From NCBI GenBank assembly GCA_920105625.2, contig OV050030.1, positions 84,280,570-84,344,569 on the forward strand: a stretch of DNA of 64,000 bases. The letters run 5' to 3'. The translations under genes were made by a program, and so were the position numbers. The DNA is from Clusia tigrina. Lineage: Eukaryota > Arthropoda > Insecta > Diptera > Clusiidae. Positions 53,962 through 64,000 of this stretch are shown piece by piece. Position 1 is the first letter of the stretch. Every line of letters begins with the position of its first letter. The notes below the pieces were generated by a model, which was given only the letters and a program-made list of their open reading frames with translations, ran no database searches and was not told the DNA's origin.

Positions 53962-55363
53962 GTGAAACATTCAGGAAGGCACAAAGAGAGTCGTGGAGAA
54001 ACTTTTGCGGTGACGTAGAAGATATCTCTGAGACGTCCAGGTTGAGGAAGATCCTATCAACTGCTCCAATAGTACCTGGTTACCTGAGGTGGGAGGATGG
54101 ATCTTGGACTTCAAATATTAATGAGACTCTACAGCTTCTTCTAGAGACTCACTTCCCTGGTTGCTCGAGCACCATTCCGCGGAGAACGAAGCCCAGCGGG
54201 AATGTAGTTGAAGTCAACTCAGACATAGTCACGAAGCCAAAATTGCAATGGGCTATCCATAGCTTCAAACCATTTAATACATCTGGCCCAGAGAGTGTAG
54301 CTCCAATTGAAATTCAGCAGTCAGAGAATATTATAATAGAGTGGCTGCGAAGGATCTACAATAGTTGTCTTGAATTAGCGTATATTCCAGACTCATGGAA
54401 GCATGTGAGGGTAATTTTTATACCCAAGGCAGGCAAAAGCTCGCACACAGCTCCAGGGGACTTGAGGCCCATTAGTCTGTCCTCCTTCTGTCTGAAAATC
54501 CTGGAAAGCTGGTTAGACATTCATCTGAGACTCACTATAGACAGACAGAAGCTGTCAGTCTCTCAGCATGCCTACGTTAAGGTTAAATCGGTTGAGACCG
54601 CTTTACACTCCTTAGTATCTAGTATTGAGTGCTCCCTGCATAACAAGGAGTTCTCCCTAGTGGCTTTCTTGACATTGAGGGAGCTTTTAACAACATCAAA
54701 TCAGACGCAATAATCGGTGCGATGCGAGACTTGGAGGTGGAACCCGCCATTAGCAGGTGGATTGAAAACATGCTTAGTAGCAGGATAATCAATTCACAGC
54801 CGTATGCGGATGATGTTGCTATTAGTATCTTGGGTAAATACATGTCTACTTTGAGGGACTTGATGCAACATATGTTGAACATTCTCTCTAAATGGACTAC
54901 TGACTGTGGGTTGGGGGTTAATCCGACCAAGACTAAGCTGGTGCTCTTCACTAGGAAGTATAAAATTCCTCAATTTATCACACCAAAACTAATGAGTGTA
55001 GATATTAACCTTGTCGAGGAGGCTAAATATCTGGGCGTGATCCTAGATAGGAAGCTGAACTGGAAGGCTAATATAAGCGAGCGCATTAGGAAGGTTCACG
55101 TAGCTCTGTACTCTTCCAAAAGAGTTATAGGATATACACAGCTGTAGTACCAGCATTCCTTTTCTATGGGGTGCTTGCTTGGTGGACAGTCCTAAGTAAG
55201 TCCACATACAATAGACAAAGAACGGCAGAGGTATTCATAAGTAGTGCCATTAGAACGACTCCAACGGCAGCATTGGACATTATGCTCAATCTGCTGCCTG
55301 TTAGGCTTTTTGGCGAAAAATGGCTGCAAACTCAGCTATAAGGCTAAAAGCTGCGTATCAATG
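53962..55363 (+). pseudogene. LOA-type non-LTR retrotransposon ORF2, left part (RT)
   Basis: Reads TFRKAQRESWRNFCGDVEDI (the linker of LOA-type ORF2), RT motif 1-2 (YIPDSWKHVRVIFIPKAGKS, GDLRPISLSSFCLKI), SQHAYVKVKSVETALHSLV, then in a new frame DIEGAFNN, ENMLSSRIINSQPYADDVAI and YLGVILDRKLNWKANI. Between IINS and PYADD the GxPQG motif is missing, so roughly 50 codons are deleted. Further frames continue into AALDIMLNLLPV until the Transib insertion at 55364. The coding sequence resumes at 58419 after one target copy. Confidence 0.82.
55359..55363. repeat. Left target-site duplication of Transib B (CAATG)
   Basis: Perfectly repeated at 58414-58418, outside both CACAGTG termini. Confidence 0.92.
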
Positions 55364-55402
55364 CACAGTGGATGCGTTTGTATGGGGGCTGCGACAAAAT
55401 TA
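55364..55402 (+). other. Transib B left terminus: heptamer, 23-base spacer, A-rich nonamer-like block
   Basis: CACAGTG (55364-55370), exactly 23 bases, then ACAAAATTA (55394-55402). The V(D)J signal consensus has CACAGTG, 12 or 23 bases, ACAAAAACC. The first six bases of the A-rich block agree. Spacing could be coincidence in AT-rich DNA. Confidence 0.6.
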
Positions 55403-55787
55403 GTTAGAATGGAGGTATCGATCTGAAATTTTCAGAATATGTTCTGGGACATCCATGTATAGTTATCAGTTTAAATGGGTGTGATCTAAATGTCCTTACA
55501 CCTATTTATGGTTAAAATATGTTAAAATAATGACAACTGTTTTAAATTAGTTTGACCAAAAAGCACATAAAATTAATTTCAATATTTAATTATATATGAA
55601 AAGTAAAAGGAAAAGCAAATAAACAACACTATCTGTTTTCGGAATAAAACGCAACTTATTTGTAACTCATATAGAAATAAACACTTTATAAATATAAAAT
55701 AAATTATTATGAATACTCTTAAAAGACAATCAATGTAAAATAATATACATACATACATATGTGCACACATTTATATTTTATCTATTT

Positions 55788-57797
55788 TTAGACATCTTCC
55801 AGCAAATCAAAAACAGACTTTAATAAAGTTGTTTTTTTGGTGCATGGCAACTTTCTCTGACCTGTGACAAATGGATCTGAGCTGAGGAGTAATCGGTTTA
55901 GCAAATCCGTATTTGTTGCAACGCGGGAGGTTTTTCTGGTGTGATGGAGCCTAAATCTCTTTATATCTTTATTTTTAGCTTCTGCAGCTTCCTCAGAAAG
56001 CTCACCAATTGATACTAATGCATGGTCAATAACATCGGAACCATGTATTAAAACTTTGTGTACTGAGGGTGGAAGATAGTACCAGGGATATTTTTCTAAC
56101 AGTCCCTTAGCAGTTCCGAGTGCATATTCGTTAAATTTGTCTGCATTTATTGCATATCCTGATGACATAGCTTGCAGTAATGTTGCACATCTGAGAATTA
56201 GGTCTTTATCAAGCCCCGTTATTTCAGCAACCAATTCCGCATTATTGAAAAATCGTCTCGCTGTATTCCCATCATTTGATGTCCCACTTCCCCCTGCTTT
56301 TGGTTTGTCTACTAGCAACCCCATTCTTGCTCTAAACTTTGTTTGAATTTCCTTTTTCCTTTTTAACATTTCTATTTGTTCATTTTCCAACCTAATTTGC
56401 CATTTTTTAATGTCCAGTCTATACGAAACATGTATCAAATATTCGAAAAACCGAATGTATGAGTGTAATGGCGATAATCCAAACTCATAATTTTCTTTAC
56501 GGGCCGTTTTTTTCAAACATTTTTCTAAGTCGTTCATTTCCGTCGGTTTTGCTTCGCATATGTAACATTTAGCAGATGAAGTTTGACTTAAAGCGTTACA
56601 GACTTTACCATCCACCATAGTCAATTGCAAGCTGTGTTCGATGTGTATTTGCCTTTCAGAAGCAAAATACTCCGTGCACTTTAACATACTTATTTTCTGT
56701 TTAAAATAATCTCTTTCATCAATAGAAACTTGTTTGGACTCTTTTATATATTGAAATCGAATAGGTCTGCAGTAACGAGTTGATGATGGGCGTGGATTTT
56801 TCCAAATTATTTTAGAATCTTGTAATCCAGTAGATTTAGTTATTAGTCGAAGGGGTACATACGATGTTACAAATAAACTACTGTCTTGTATGCTATTATT
56901 ATTATATTTCTGTTTATACTCGCTGTGCCCCGTGCTACTATCGAATCCCCATTTTCCTATCAACACAAGATTGTTTACGGATTCATCAGATATATCGTCC
57001 AGCACTTTACTTTGGAGATCTAATATACGCGAAGCAGTGTGATCAAGCAAACTTTGTAGCTCAACTTCTGCATGCGATTCACTCACGGTCATTTTATCGG
57101 GATAACTTTTACTCTTTTCCTTTAAAACCTTCTCATAACTTGGTAACATACTGAATGAAAGTTTTGAGTTTATAAAATCCCGAATACTTGAATATTGATG
57201 CTTTGATAGATCAGTTTCCATTATGACTGATAGCACTTCGGTAGTATTTACTTCCACATGGCAGTGTTTAGGTTGTAAATCTGCACCACGTAAGGCATCG
57301 GCAGCAGACTCATCAGTTTCTGCCAGTTCTGCTAATCTGCGTTGTTTAGTTCTCTTCGAAGAATTCGAAAAATTAGATTTAGGGCGCCCACGCTTTTTAC
57401 TTGAGGATGGTTCTTGCATTCTATGAGTAGTTTCTAAGGGGGTGGGTTCTCTTTCTAAGACAATAACTTCTCTAAAGTCCAACCATTCGGAATGGTTATT
57501 TAAAACCAATGTTTTAGTGCGTTTGTTCTTTTGCCAAAACGCTACAATTTTCTTACAAATGAAATTGATACGATTTAATAACTCAAAAAACATTTCTTTG
57601 CCACTTTCTATTCCAATCTTCGTGACTACTTCATCGAACACCTGTCGAGCCTTCTCAGAATCCTTCCCTTTTTTGGAACACCAAATTTCAAAAACGAACA
57701 ATCGAGAAAAAACGCATTGATAAGATGTACCTATAGCCAAAAATAAATAAAGAAGAGAATAATCACATTTGACAATAACAATAACACTTTTGCTCAT
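55788..57797 (-). CDS. Transib transposase (RAG1 core-like), uninterrupted 669 codons
   Basis: Starts ATG at 57797-57795, stops at 55788. A basic KKRGRPKSNFSNSSKRTKQR segment near residue 135 may be an AT-hook or nuclear-localisation signal. Catalytic candidates: Asp in GKWGFDSSTGHSEYK (codon 56940-56942), Asp in TMVDGKVCNALS (56610-56612) and the Glu region SIGELSEEAAEAKNKD (near 55970-56010), followed by IKRFRLHHTRKTSR. A Cys pair CYICEAKPTE lies near residue 415 and GNTARRFFNNAELV near residue 510. RAG1 has the same acidic triad and a similar SIGxxSE...NK ending. The protein would bind CACAGTG ends and cut and join DNA. Length is in the usual Transib range. The N-terminal 25 residues are hydrophobic and may be an intron remnant or a wrong start; GTAC/TATAG-like splice words lie there. 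Confidence 0.88.
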   Translation of the reverse strand: MSKSVIVIVKCDYSLLYLFLAIGTSYQCVFSRLFVFEIWCSKKGKDSEKARQVFDEVVTKIGIESGKEMFFELLNRINFICKKIVAFWQKNKRTKTLVLNNHSEWLDFREVIVLEREPTPLETTHRMQEPSSSKKRGRPKSNFSNSSKRTKQRRLAELAETDESAADALRGADLQPKHCHVEVNTTEVLSVIMETDLSKHQYSSIRDFINSKLSFSMLPSYEKVLKEKSKSYPDKMTVSESHAEVELQSLLDHTASRILDLQSKVLDDISDESVNNLVLIGKWGFDSSTGHSEYKQKYNNNSIQDSSLFVTSYVPLRLITKSTGLQDSKIIWKNPRPSSTRYCRPIRFQYIKESKQVSIDERDYFKQKISMLKCTEYFASERQIHIEHSLQLTMVDGKVCNALSQTSSAKCYICEAKPTEMNDLEKCLKKTARKENYEFGLSPLHSYIRFFEYLIHVSYRLDIKKWQIRLENEQIEMLKRKKEIQTKFRARMGLLVDKPKAGGSGTSNDGNTARRFFNNAELVAEITGLDKDLILRCATLLQAMSSGYAINADKFNEYALGTAKGLLEKYPWYYLPPSVHKVLIHGSDVIDHALVSIGELSEEAAEAKNKDIKRFRLHHTRKTSRVATNTDLLNRLLLSSDPFVTGQRKLPCTKKTTLLKSVFDLLEDV

Positions 57798-58406
57798 TTA
57801 TATGTATCAATAACAACACACACGTAATATAACACACACAAAAAACTCAACTTCAAAACAATGAGGTTGTGTTACTGTATTACACGTGAAACAAATTCTG
57901 GCAAATATTGGCACTTAAACTAAACTTTTTCATAATATAGAGGCATGAACCAGTATAAAAAAGTAAAATTGTCGTGGGAATCGGGGGGGAAAAAATTTAA
58001 AACTCTAAGAAAAATTTGAGTAGACTCCAAAAATTACGTTAAAAAACTATTTGTAAAAGTTAGTATTTTATTAAAACTACACACTTATTCAATATATATA
58101 TATATATATATTTAAAATTTATGCTTATACCATTCACATTAACTTCCATTTTTGGTATATTCAATTTGGAGTCTTTTTTATTAAGATTTTTACAACTGAA
58201 GCTTGACTTAATTTCCGTGTTTTTTTCAATCCACTAACCACTTCACAGCATACTTGTACTTCTGTTGTTTATATTTCAAAAGTCCCGTTAGAAATCCAAA
58301 AAAGAACTTCAGTGTAGTGGAATTTGCTGTGATTACCGACTACTTTTATCGATACCTGTCCACTTTTTTAACTTCGATTTTTTTATTTTTGTCGTATGGG
58401 CGCCAC
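57798..58406. other. 5' non-coding part of Transib B
   Basis: AT-rich sequence between the transposase start and the right terminus with a (TA) run near 58096-58111. It should hold the transposase promoter; none was identified. Confidence 0.5.
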
Positions 58407-58413
58407 CACTGTG
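58385..58413 (-). other. Transib B right terminus: heptamer, 14-base spacer, A-rich block
   Basis: On the minus strand CACAGTG (58413-58407), 14 bases, ACAAAAATA. The spacer is shorter than at the left end, so the two ends are asymmetric (23 and 14). Confidence 0.6.
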
Positions 58414-58418
58414 CAATG
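58414..58418. repeat. Right target-site duplication of Transib B (CAATG)
   Basis: Identical to 55359-55363. Confidence 0.92.
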
Positions 58419-59015
58419 GGTTGCCAGGAAAGTAGGTCATGCGTTCATTTGAAGACATTTTGAGGGTATTCCTGACTCTTTCGACTACATCACTCAAATG
58501 TATACGTTCAATGGTATGTGCAAGATCTGCATTCCCTCCAGGGACGAATGGAAGGATGGCATCCCCCATCATGTAGATGGGGTTCACATCTACACAGATG
58601 GATCCAAGTTACAGAGTAGGGTGGGTGTATTCTCAGAAGATTTGGACATTAACATGTCCTTTATCATGCCCGACAACTGCAATGTTTTTCAAGCAGAGGT
58701 CGCGGCTATAGAGGCAGCACTGTATTGGCTAAGGAAGAAGAAGGACTTGATATTTGCATTCTGTCCGACAGCCAAGCTGCTTTACTAGTGGCTCTAAATA
58801 GACAAAGCATTAGTGTCCTAACGGCATACACGGGTGTAGGCTGGGGATCGCCTCTAACGACTTCTGCAGGAGTTGAATGGAAGAGGAGGACGAAGAGTCC
58901 ATTCCTCACCTGTTGTGCACGTGTCCAGCGCTATCCAGAAATAAAGCCTGCAATGTCATTCAAAAAGAATGGATTTCTTTTTACTACACCCTATATAAGT
59001 TTAAGTCCTAGTTAA
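58419..59015 (+). pseudogene. LOA-type ORF2, right part (RNase H and C-terminus)
   Basis: Continuation of the element at 53962-55363. RNase H reads IYTDGSKLQSRVGVFSEDLD, NVFQAEVAAIEAALYWL, then in a new frame ILSDSQAALLVALN. A deletion removes the rest of RNase H, and the C-terminal zinc-like region (IPHLLCTCPALSRNK, in a third frame near 58895-58940) ends near 58985. Frame changes lie near 58740 and 58850. Confidence 0.8.
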
Positions 59016-60165
59016 AAAAATGTTATCGACTTCCAAGCATATAATGGAAAAATCAGTAATATAAATTACAAATAATAAACCATTAAACAAAACTGAATTT
59101 ATATTATGCCAACTACGATATACAATTTACCTTAAAATAATTTATCAAACGCTATAAAGAAAATAGTCGTCTGAATTAAACCATGAAACCATTGTACCCA
59201 TGTAATTTATGCGAAATTGTCTTTCTAGATATGTTTTAGCAGTGGAAATATTACTTTCACCATTCGGTCCATAAATATTTGTAGTGTGCCAGTCAAATAT
59301 AACTAAATATTATACAAAAATATGATAAAATATAATATAAATAAATATTATACACATATATACGAGTACATACTCATAAGTAAAAAAAATGTAAACCAAC
59401 GCAAGCTCACGAAAACTCTATAAACAAACACCTGGCCACTGGACGTGGAAAGTGAAGCGCATGCGAAAGTACAGCACTCTAAGCAGGGCAACGTACCCAT
59501 GGAGTTTCTAATTACTTCGGGTGTGCAATGCATTGAGTGAAAATGAACTTGCTTAATTCAGCAGCTTGTGTTTAGAAATATCAATCCATTGGAAATTCAG
59601 TTTGGAAATCCAATGTAATCGACTTGCATAAATAAAACATAATTTGTCAATAAAGTTACATTTTATCAAACTAAATCCTCGGTTTGGTGTAATTCTCATT
59701 TAGCGAAACTGGTTGTGAAAGACTGGGCTATACGCCTGCATATAAGCGGTGCCGACTCCGCTATATAATAATACAGTCCGCAACAGCTAATTTACTTTGG
59801 TTGCATGCTCTACGAACAAAGCTGTAACGACAAACTTTGCATATTATATAGTTCTCAAAGTATGAAAATATGTGAATAGTGGCCGTGGTAGTATATACGA
59901 GTATATATACCACCATGTCAAACAAATGTACATTACACTAAATTTTATTATTATACCAATAATTGAAATGAATTGGTAATTGGTCAAGTTTCATAAAAAT
60001 ATCACAGTTTGGAAAAAAGTGTAAACAGTTGAACATACTAAATAGACACAGGAAACCAGTTAACAGTTATAAGGAATGCATTTTATTTACTTACATTATT
60101 ATAATTTTTATAATTCGATTTTTACATTCCTATATATTTTTATTATCATTCTTTCTTATTTAAGT
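59016..60165. other. Non-coding 1.15 kb, possible LTR-like block at about 59279-59700
   Basis: No gene recognised. From TGTAGTGTGCCAGTC (59278) to about 59700 the composition changes (less AT-rich, with AATAAA words at 59630 and 59649), resembling a solo LTR with polyadenylation signals, but no terminal repeats or target duplication were found. The rest is AT-rich. Confidence 0.35.
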
Positions 60166-60640
60166 TTTGTAATGATTTGACCTTAGTTCGTTGGAACGAC
60201 TGGAGGAGGGGAGGGGTTCTCGCGAAAGGCGGTAAGCCAGTTTTCAAGGATGGTTCCAAGATAAAATCTGGTGTCAGAGCGAGAATATTTTGGGAATCGC
60301 AAAATTTTCTACTATCCTTAAAATTACCATCGGCAACCTTTAGCAACCTTATAAGTGTCTGCACGGGTCATTTGAATATCGGTGCGCACGTCGGAAAAAT
60401 GGGCATTCCGTTCAATGCTCATTACAGAACTTGCAAAAACCCCCACAGGAAAGAAACAGTTGTCCACTTTCTTTGGACGCCCGCATGAGACTCCTTCCTC
60501 TCCTAGAGACTCTGGGTTACCTAAATAAATTTAAAAGAGTCGCGTTTTCTCATTGCAATATCCAGTCAGTGGTGTATGAATATCTAAATATAGTTTTGTG
60601 TTGGAAACAATTACTGGTTAAGGTTTTTTTAATATTATAG
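60166..60640 (+). pseudogene. LOA-type RNase H and C-terminal fragment
   Basis: Reads VFKDGSKIKSGVRARIF (RNase H start), then jumps to TGHLNIGAHVGKMGIPFNAH, YRTCKNPHRKETVVHFL (C-terminal zinc-like region) and, in another frame, RLLPLLETLGYLNKFKRV. The middle of RNase H is missing. It ends near 60640 in AT-rich sequence. Confidence 0.75.
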
Positions 60641-60659
60641 TAGTGATTAGTGACTTAAA

Positions 60660-63600
60660 GCCCTTCGAACCCCCAAATAATTAGAGGTATACCAGGTACT
60701 GCGACCAACAACATATATTATAGCGCCCTCTACTATTATGGGTATCCTTATAAATTCGCATCCAGCCCCGTTGCCCTCAGAAATTCATGAATGTCGGCTA
60801 GATCTAGCGTTGCTATTTCTTTACCTGATATTTGGTACGAGCCTAGGTGTTTTTCCCAAAGTGCATTATTGCTCCACAGTTCCCTAATATGTGCTCTGCC
60901 GATTCACTTTCTTCATCACAGATCTGCATAATGGGCTTGCTACAATTCCTATACTGTTTATGTGTCCTTTGAGCATACAGTGACCGGTCAAAAGCCCGGT
61001 TAGTAATCTAAACTGTTTTTGGGTAACCTAATGCAAAACCCAAATATTTTGTGGTTATCGTTGCCCAAGTAATTTAGATTGTATAAGACATAGATGGCTT
61101 ATAAAAAGTTACAGCCTCTGTTGTCTTTCTTGTTTCCTAAGCTGTTGTTGCCATAATCCTGTGCCTATACCACAGTAGGGTTCTGACCGCCCACGTGTCC
61201 TGGGACCCAGTAAAGGCTGACTTTATTGTTCTTGCCCAGCTGATTCAGTGTCCTCAGACATTCCCATACTATCTTGGAGTCTACTTCACATGAGCTCAAT
61301 GCTCGAAGGGCATCTTGACTGTCCGATAGTATGGCTATTTCTCGTCTTCTGTAACCTCTGTTTAGATTGAACTGTGCACATCTTTCGATAGCGAGAATTT
61401 CTGCTTGGAAAATACTCCCACCTCAGTTCCACTGTTGGTCTTTAGCCCATAAGTGTACCACATTATTGTCCTTTCCTTAAAAAATATGCAGCGTTGAGAT
61501 TGCTCCATTCATTTTTAAAACTTTACCGCAAAGAGTTTCAAAGTTCAATTTCTTACTAATCCTATCTTGTGGGTAGTCTAGAAGGGTGTTATTGGGACAG
61601 TTTCCCAGGTACCATTACCATTTGGAAACCCCATCTTTTGTTTCAACCCCTGTAGTCCTAACTATAGTTGCTGTGGGTATCATCAGTACTACTATGTGCA
61701 GTGGCGTCAAGTCCAAGATTACTTCTAGCGCTGCTGTGGGACAGGTCCTTATTGCCCTGGTTATACCTATGAACGCTTGTCTTTGTATTTTTTATAGCTT
61801 CAGTTGAGTTGCCTTGAGCTCCGTTCTTCTTACCCTTGCATTAGCCCCATAGGTCACTATTAGTCAGACTTTCGGTATTGTACATCCAGTATAAGATACT
61901 TGGTCTGCCCCCGATGTTTTACCCGCCAGTCTTTTGCATGCCATTAAAGCATACTTTGATGTTTCCGCAATTTTCTTGACATGTATTTTCCATGTCATTT
62001 TACTATCTAGTATAACCCCCAGATATTTTACCTCAGTTTTTGGCTTGATAATCTAGCCCAAAAGTTCAATGCTCTTCCACCTTGTCATTTTACTTTTCTA
62101 TAGTGGTTTTAGTGGGATTTATATTACTTCACCTACAATTCTCAGACCTCTTTGTAGGATATTACAAACAGTTTCTTCAAATTTGCCTCCCACTATTACG
62201 GCAATGTCATCTGCATAGCTGTGGCAGTCTATGCCCTCCTCTGACAATATTAACAATAGTTCGTCAAAAACTAGGCTCCACATTAGCGGTGAAAGATCCC
62301 TTCCCTGTGGACATCCCCTGGTCATCGCGGTGGCTATTGTTTCTTCTCTAGCGGATGTCTCTTCCGATCTTGTATATAGAACTTCTGCCATCCATTTGGA
62401 TGTCATCGATTCTACTCCTCTTCTGCTTAATGCTTAATACCACTTATTGTGGGGTGTTGTCAAAGGCTCCCTCGGTATCAAGGAATGCGCAGATTGCTAT
62501 TTTTTTGTCATCAAGTGACTTCTGTATGGAATTTACTATGCTTATAAGAGCAGTTTCTTTCGATTTACCCGCCCTATAAGCATGCAGGTTTGGGTGCAAT
62601 GGCACCTGTTTCCATGCTCCACATCTTATATAGTTATCCAAAACTTTTTCAAGTGCTTTTAACATACGAGTAAATGATGATAAATGATGGGCTTATTGGT
62701 TCGAAGGACTTTGGATATGTGGTAACTTTTCCCTACTTTGTGTATGAACAGCACCTTTTCCCTTCTCCAGGCCGTCGGTATACACCCAAAGGCAAGGCAG
62801 CTGCGGCATGTGTTTACTATGAACGGAAATAGTCCCTTTATGCCCTTTTTAAATGGGCTGGAAGGATACCGTCAGTACCCGGAGACTTGACTGGTTGAAA
62901 GGTGCTTAATGACCATTAAAATTTTGCTGCCGAAACGATATTTCCTGCTAATTTCCGAGTTTCAGAACCGGAATTCTTCGGCTTGCCGACTGTCTACTTC
63001 TTCCACGCTATCTGGAAAGTGTGTCCTGAGTAACAGTTTTGCCCTTTCTTGGTCGTTTATGGTGTATGTGCACTCTTCCTTCTTTAGAGACATCTGGCTG
63101 CAAAGAAGAAATATTCTCACAAAAGTTCCTAAAGCTGTTACGTTTAGCTTTTCTTATTTCTATATTGTATTCTAAGCTTGTGGAGTTCGGTTCTGAGGGC
63201 CGAGAGATTATTATTCCCCCAAACTGCATATTTTTCTTGGTACAATTGGTTTCTCAGTACAGCTGCTGTAAAAGGCATCCAGTATTGCCCCATTTAATTG
63301 GGTCATACCATCCTCAAGCTCATGGTGATTATGTATGAGTTTGCTCGAGGAAATGCCTTCTAAAATGCCTAAGAATTCCCTCATACTCCCAGTTTATTTT
63401 CTTGGTGATTTCTAAATATTTTGCTTGAATGTTTAAGCCTTCTAAAGAAAACGCAATTCAATTTTATGGTTAGATAATGACTCCTCATCTGATGCTCGGG
63501 CTACATATTGTTCAGTCTAAGACCTCCGCTCTACTGGTTACATGTTGGCTTGTTGCCCTCATTCAGTATTTCTAAGTTAGAAACTAAAATGTATACTAAT

Positions 63601-64000
63601 AGGTAATCACCACGGCTGTTAACGTCCGTGCTGGCCCATATTGTGTTGTGTGCGTTGGGATCACATCCCAGTATTAGTGGCAGGTTGTTTTTCCCACAAA
63701 ACTACGCCAGCTGCCGTACTTCTGCCGGCGGTGCATATGTTTCTTCGCCCGGAAAGTTTGCTGACGCCACTACTATGACGCGCTTGCTGTCCTCGATGTT
63801 GAAAAGGACCTGGATTGGGACGGACTAAGTCCCTCGTCATAAATTCTGTAAACAAATATATTCATATTTTCACTAAGTAGGATGCAGGCTCTGACTTTGT
63901 TATACCTATTATCCCATATTACCTTTCCGCTTTCGCAGCTCAGTCCCCTGATTACACCTTTATAGTGATAGGGATGAATACCATGCCCAAGCTCGATTTG
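60660..64000 (-). pseudogene. LOA-type non-LTR retrotransposon, minus strand, EN to C-terminus, degenerate and cut by the window edge
   Basis: Reading leftward: endonuclease (VASANFPGEETYAPPAEVRQ, ILGCDPNAHNTIWASTDVN; 63820-63600), linker KAKRNSFRNFCENISS (near 63130), RT (NLHAYRAGKSKETALISIVN, AICAFLDTEGAFDN, MTRGCPQGRDLSPLMWSLVF, CHSYADDIAVIVGGKF; 62665-62119), RNase H (AEILAIERCAQFN, AILSDSQDALRAL, VSLYWVPGHVG; 61420-61170) and the C-terminal region LLTGHCMLKGHIN, ESAEHILGNCGAI (61010-60880), ending near 60770. Frames change many times and stops interrupt every domain. The YADD and GCPQG motifs that the 53962-55363 copy partly lacks are present here. Orientation is opposite to that copy. 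The 5' part, including ORF1, lies beyond the window. Confidence 0.82.

Larger units (their letters stand above)
55364..58413 (-). mobile_element. Transib B: complete-looking RAG1-type DNA transposon (3050 bp)
   Basis: Both ends start with the perfect heptamer CACAGTG (left CACAGTGGATGCG; right, other strand, CACAGTGGTGGCGCC), with a perfect 5-bp TSD (CAATG) and an intact-looking 669-codon transposase frame on the minus strand. Transib elements are the accepted relatives of RAG1 and make 5-bp duplications. The flanks belong to one LOA-type element interrupted by this insertion. Intact ends, TSD and reading frame together indicate a recent insertion. Confidence 0.93.

Noticed and set aside
55364..58413. 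A RAG1 homologue domesticated as a host gene
   Set aside because: Terminal heptamers and a perfect TSD around it show a transposon copy; no evidence of host use.
59279..59700. Solo LTR of a 412/mdg1-like element
   Set aside because: Start and polyadenylation words look suggestive but no end, inverted terminus or target duplication could be found; described only as a low-confidence note.

Overview
Eukaryotic, almost certainly insect DNA, built almost entirely from transposable elements nested in one another; no convincing host gene is visible. The element set (I-, Jockey- and LOA-type non-LTR elements, Ty3/Gypsy elements with an env gene and a tRNA-Ser primer site, mariner copies including a tephritid-like DD41D type, Helitrons, RAG1-like Transib elements, AT-rich spacers with ATACATAC/TATA runs) suggests a brachyceran fly, possibly a tephritid. 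The species call is inference. Each nesting level was worked out by reading element termini and target-site duplications (TSDs) directly.

Left part (1-7330): a Jockey-type fragment (1-925, +); a two-exon MADF-like fragment (1335-1602, +); a decayed Ty3/Gypsy pol (2047-3913, -); and a Helitron fragment on the minus strand (Helitron A) split into 3914-4371, 7295-7330 and 42239-42505. A degenerate Transib (4372-7294) sits inside Helitron A.

Centre (7331-42238): a 34.9-kb head-to-tail array of one errantivirus-like LTR element, transcribed from the minus strand. Six LTRs (five of 439 bp, one of 354 bp) alternate with five internal regions. Neighbouring units share a single LTR, and only the outer ends carry a 4-bp TSD (ACGT). 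Removing the array rejoins the Helitron A reading frame. Every unit lacks protease and most of reverse transcriptase. Units 1 and 5 keep gag, RNase H, integrase and a frameshifted env; units 2-4 have lost integrase and env. Every gag carries a mariner at the same TA site: four full-size copies of 1309 bp and one 475-bp deletion derivative.

Right part (42239-64000): an I-type element (42702-52374, imperfect 12-bp TSD) contains a terminal-inverted-repeat element (44254-49391, 11-bp TSD), which in turn contains a nearly complete Helitron (about 44510-48869) with a clear 3' hairpin and CTAG end. Next come Jockey-type RT scraps, a deleted mariner, and an LOA-type element split at 55363/58414 by a complete-looking Transib (55364-58413). 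That Transib has perfect CACAGTG termini, a perfect 5-bp TSD (CAATG) and an uninterrupted 669-codon RAG1-like transposase frame. The window ends in LOA-type fragments, the last on the minus strand and running off the edge.

Most probable order: Helitron A, then Transib A and the LTR element inside it, with later array expansion; and I element, then TIR element, then Helitron B. The best follow-up targets are the single-TSD LTR array and the intact Transib.
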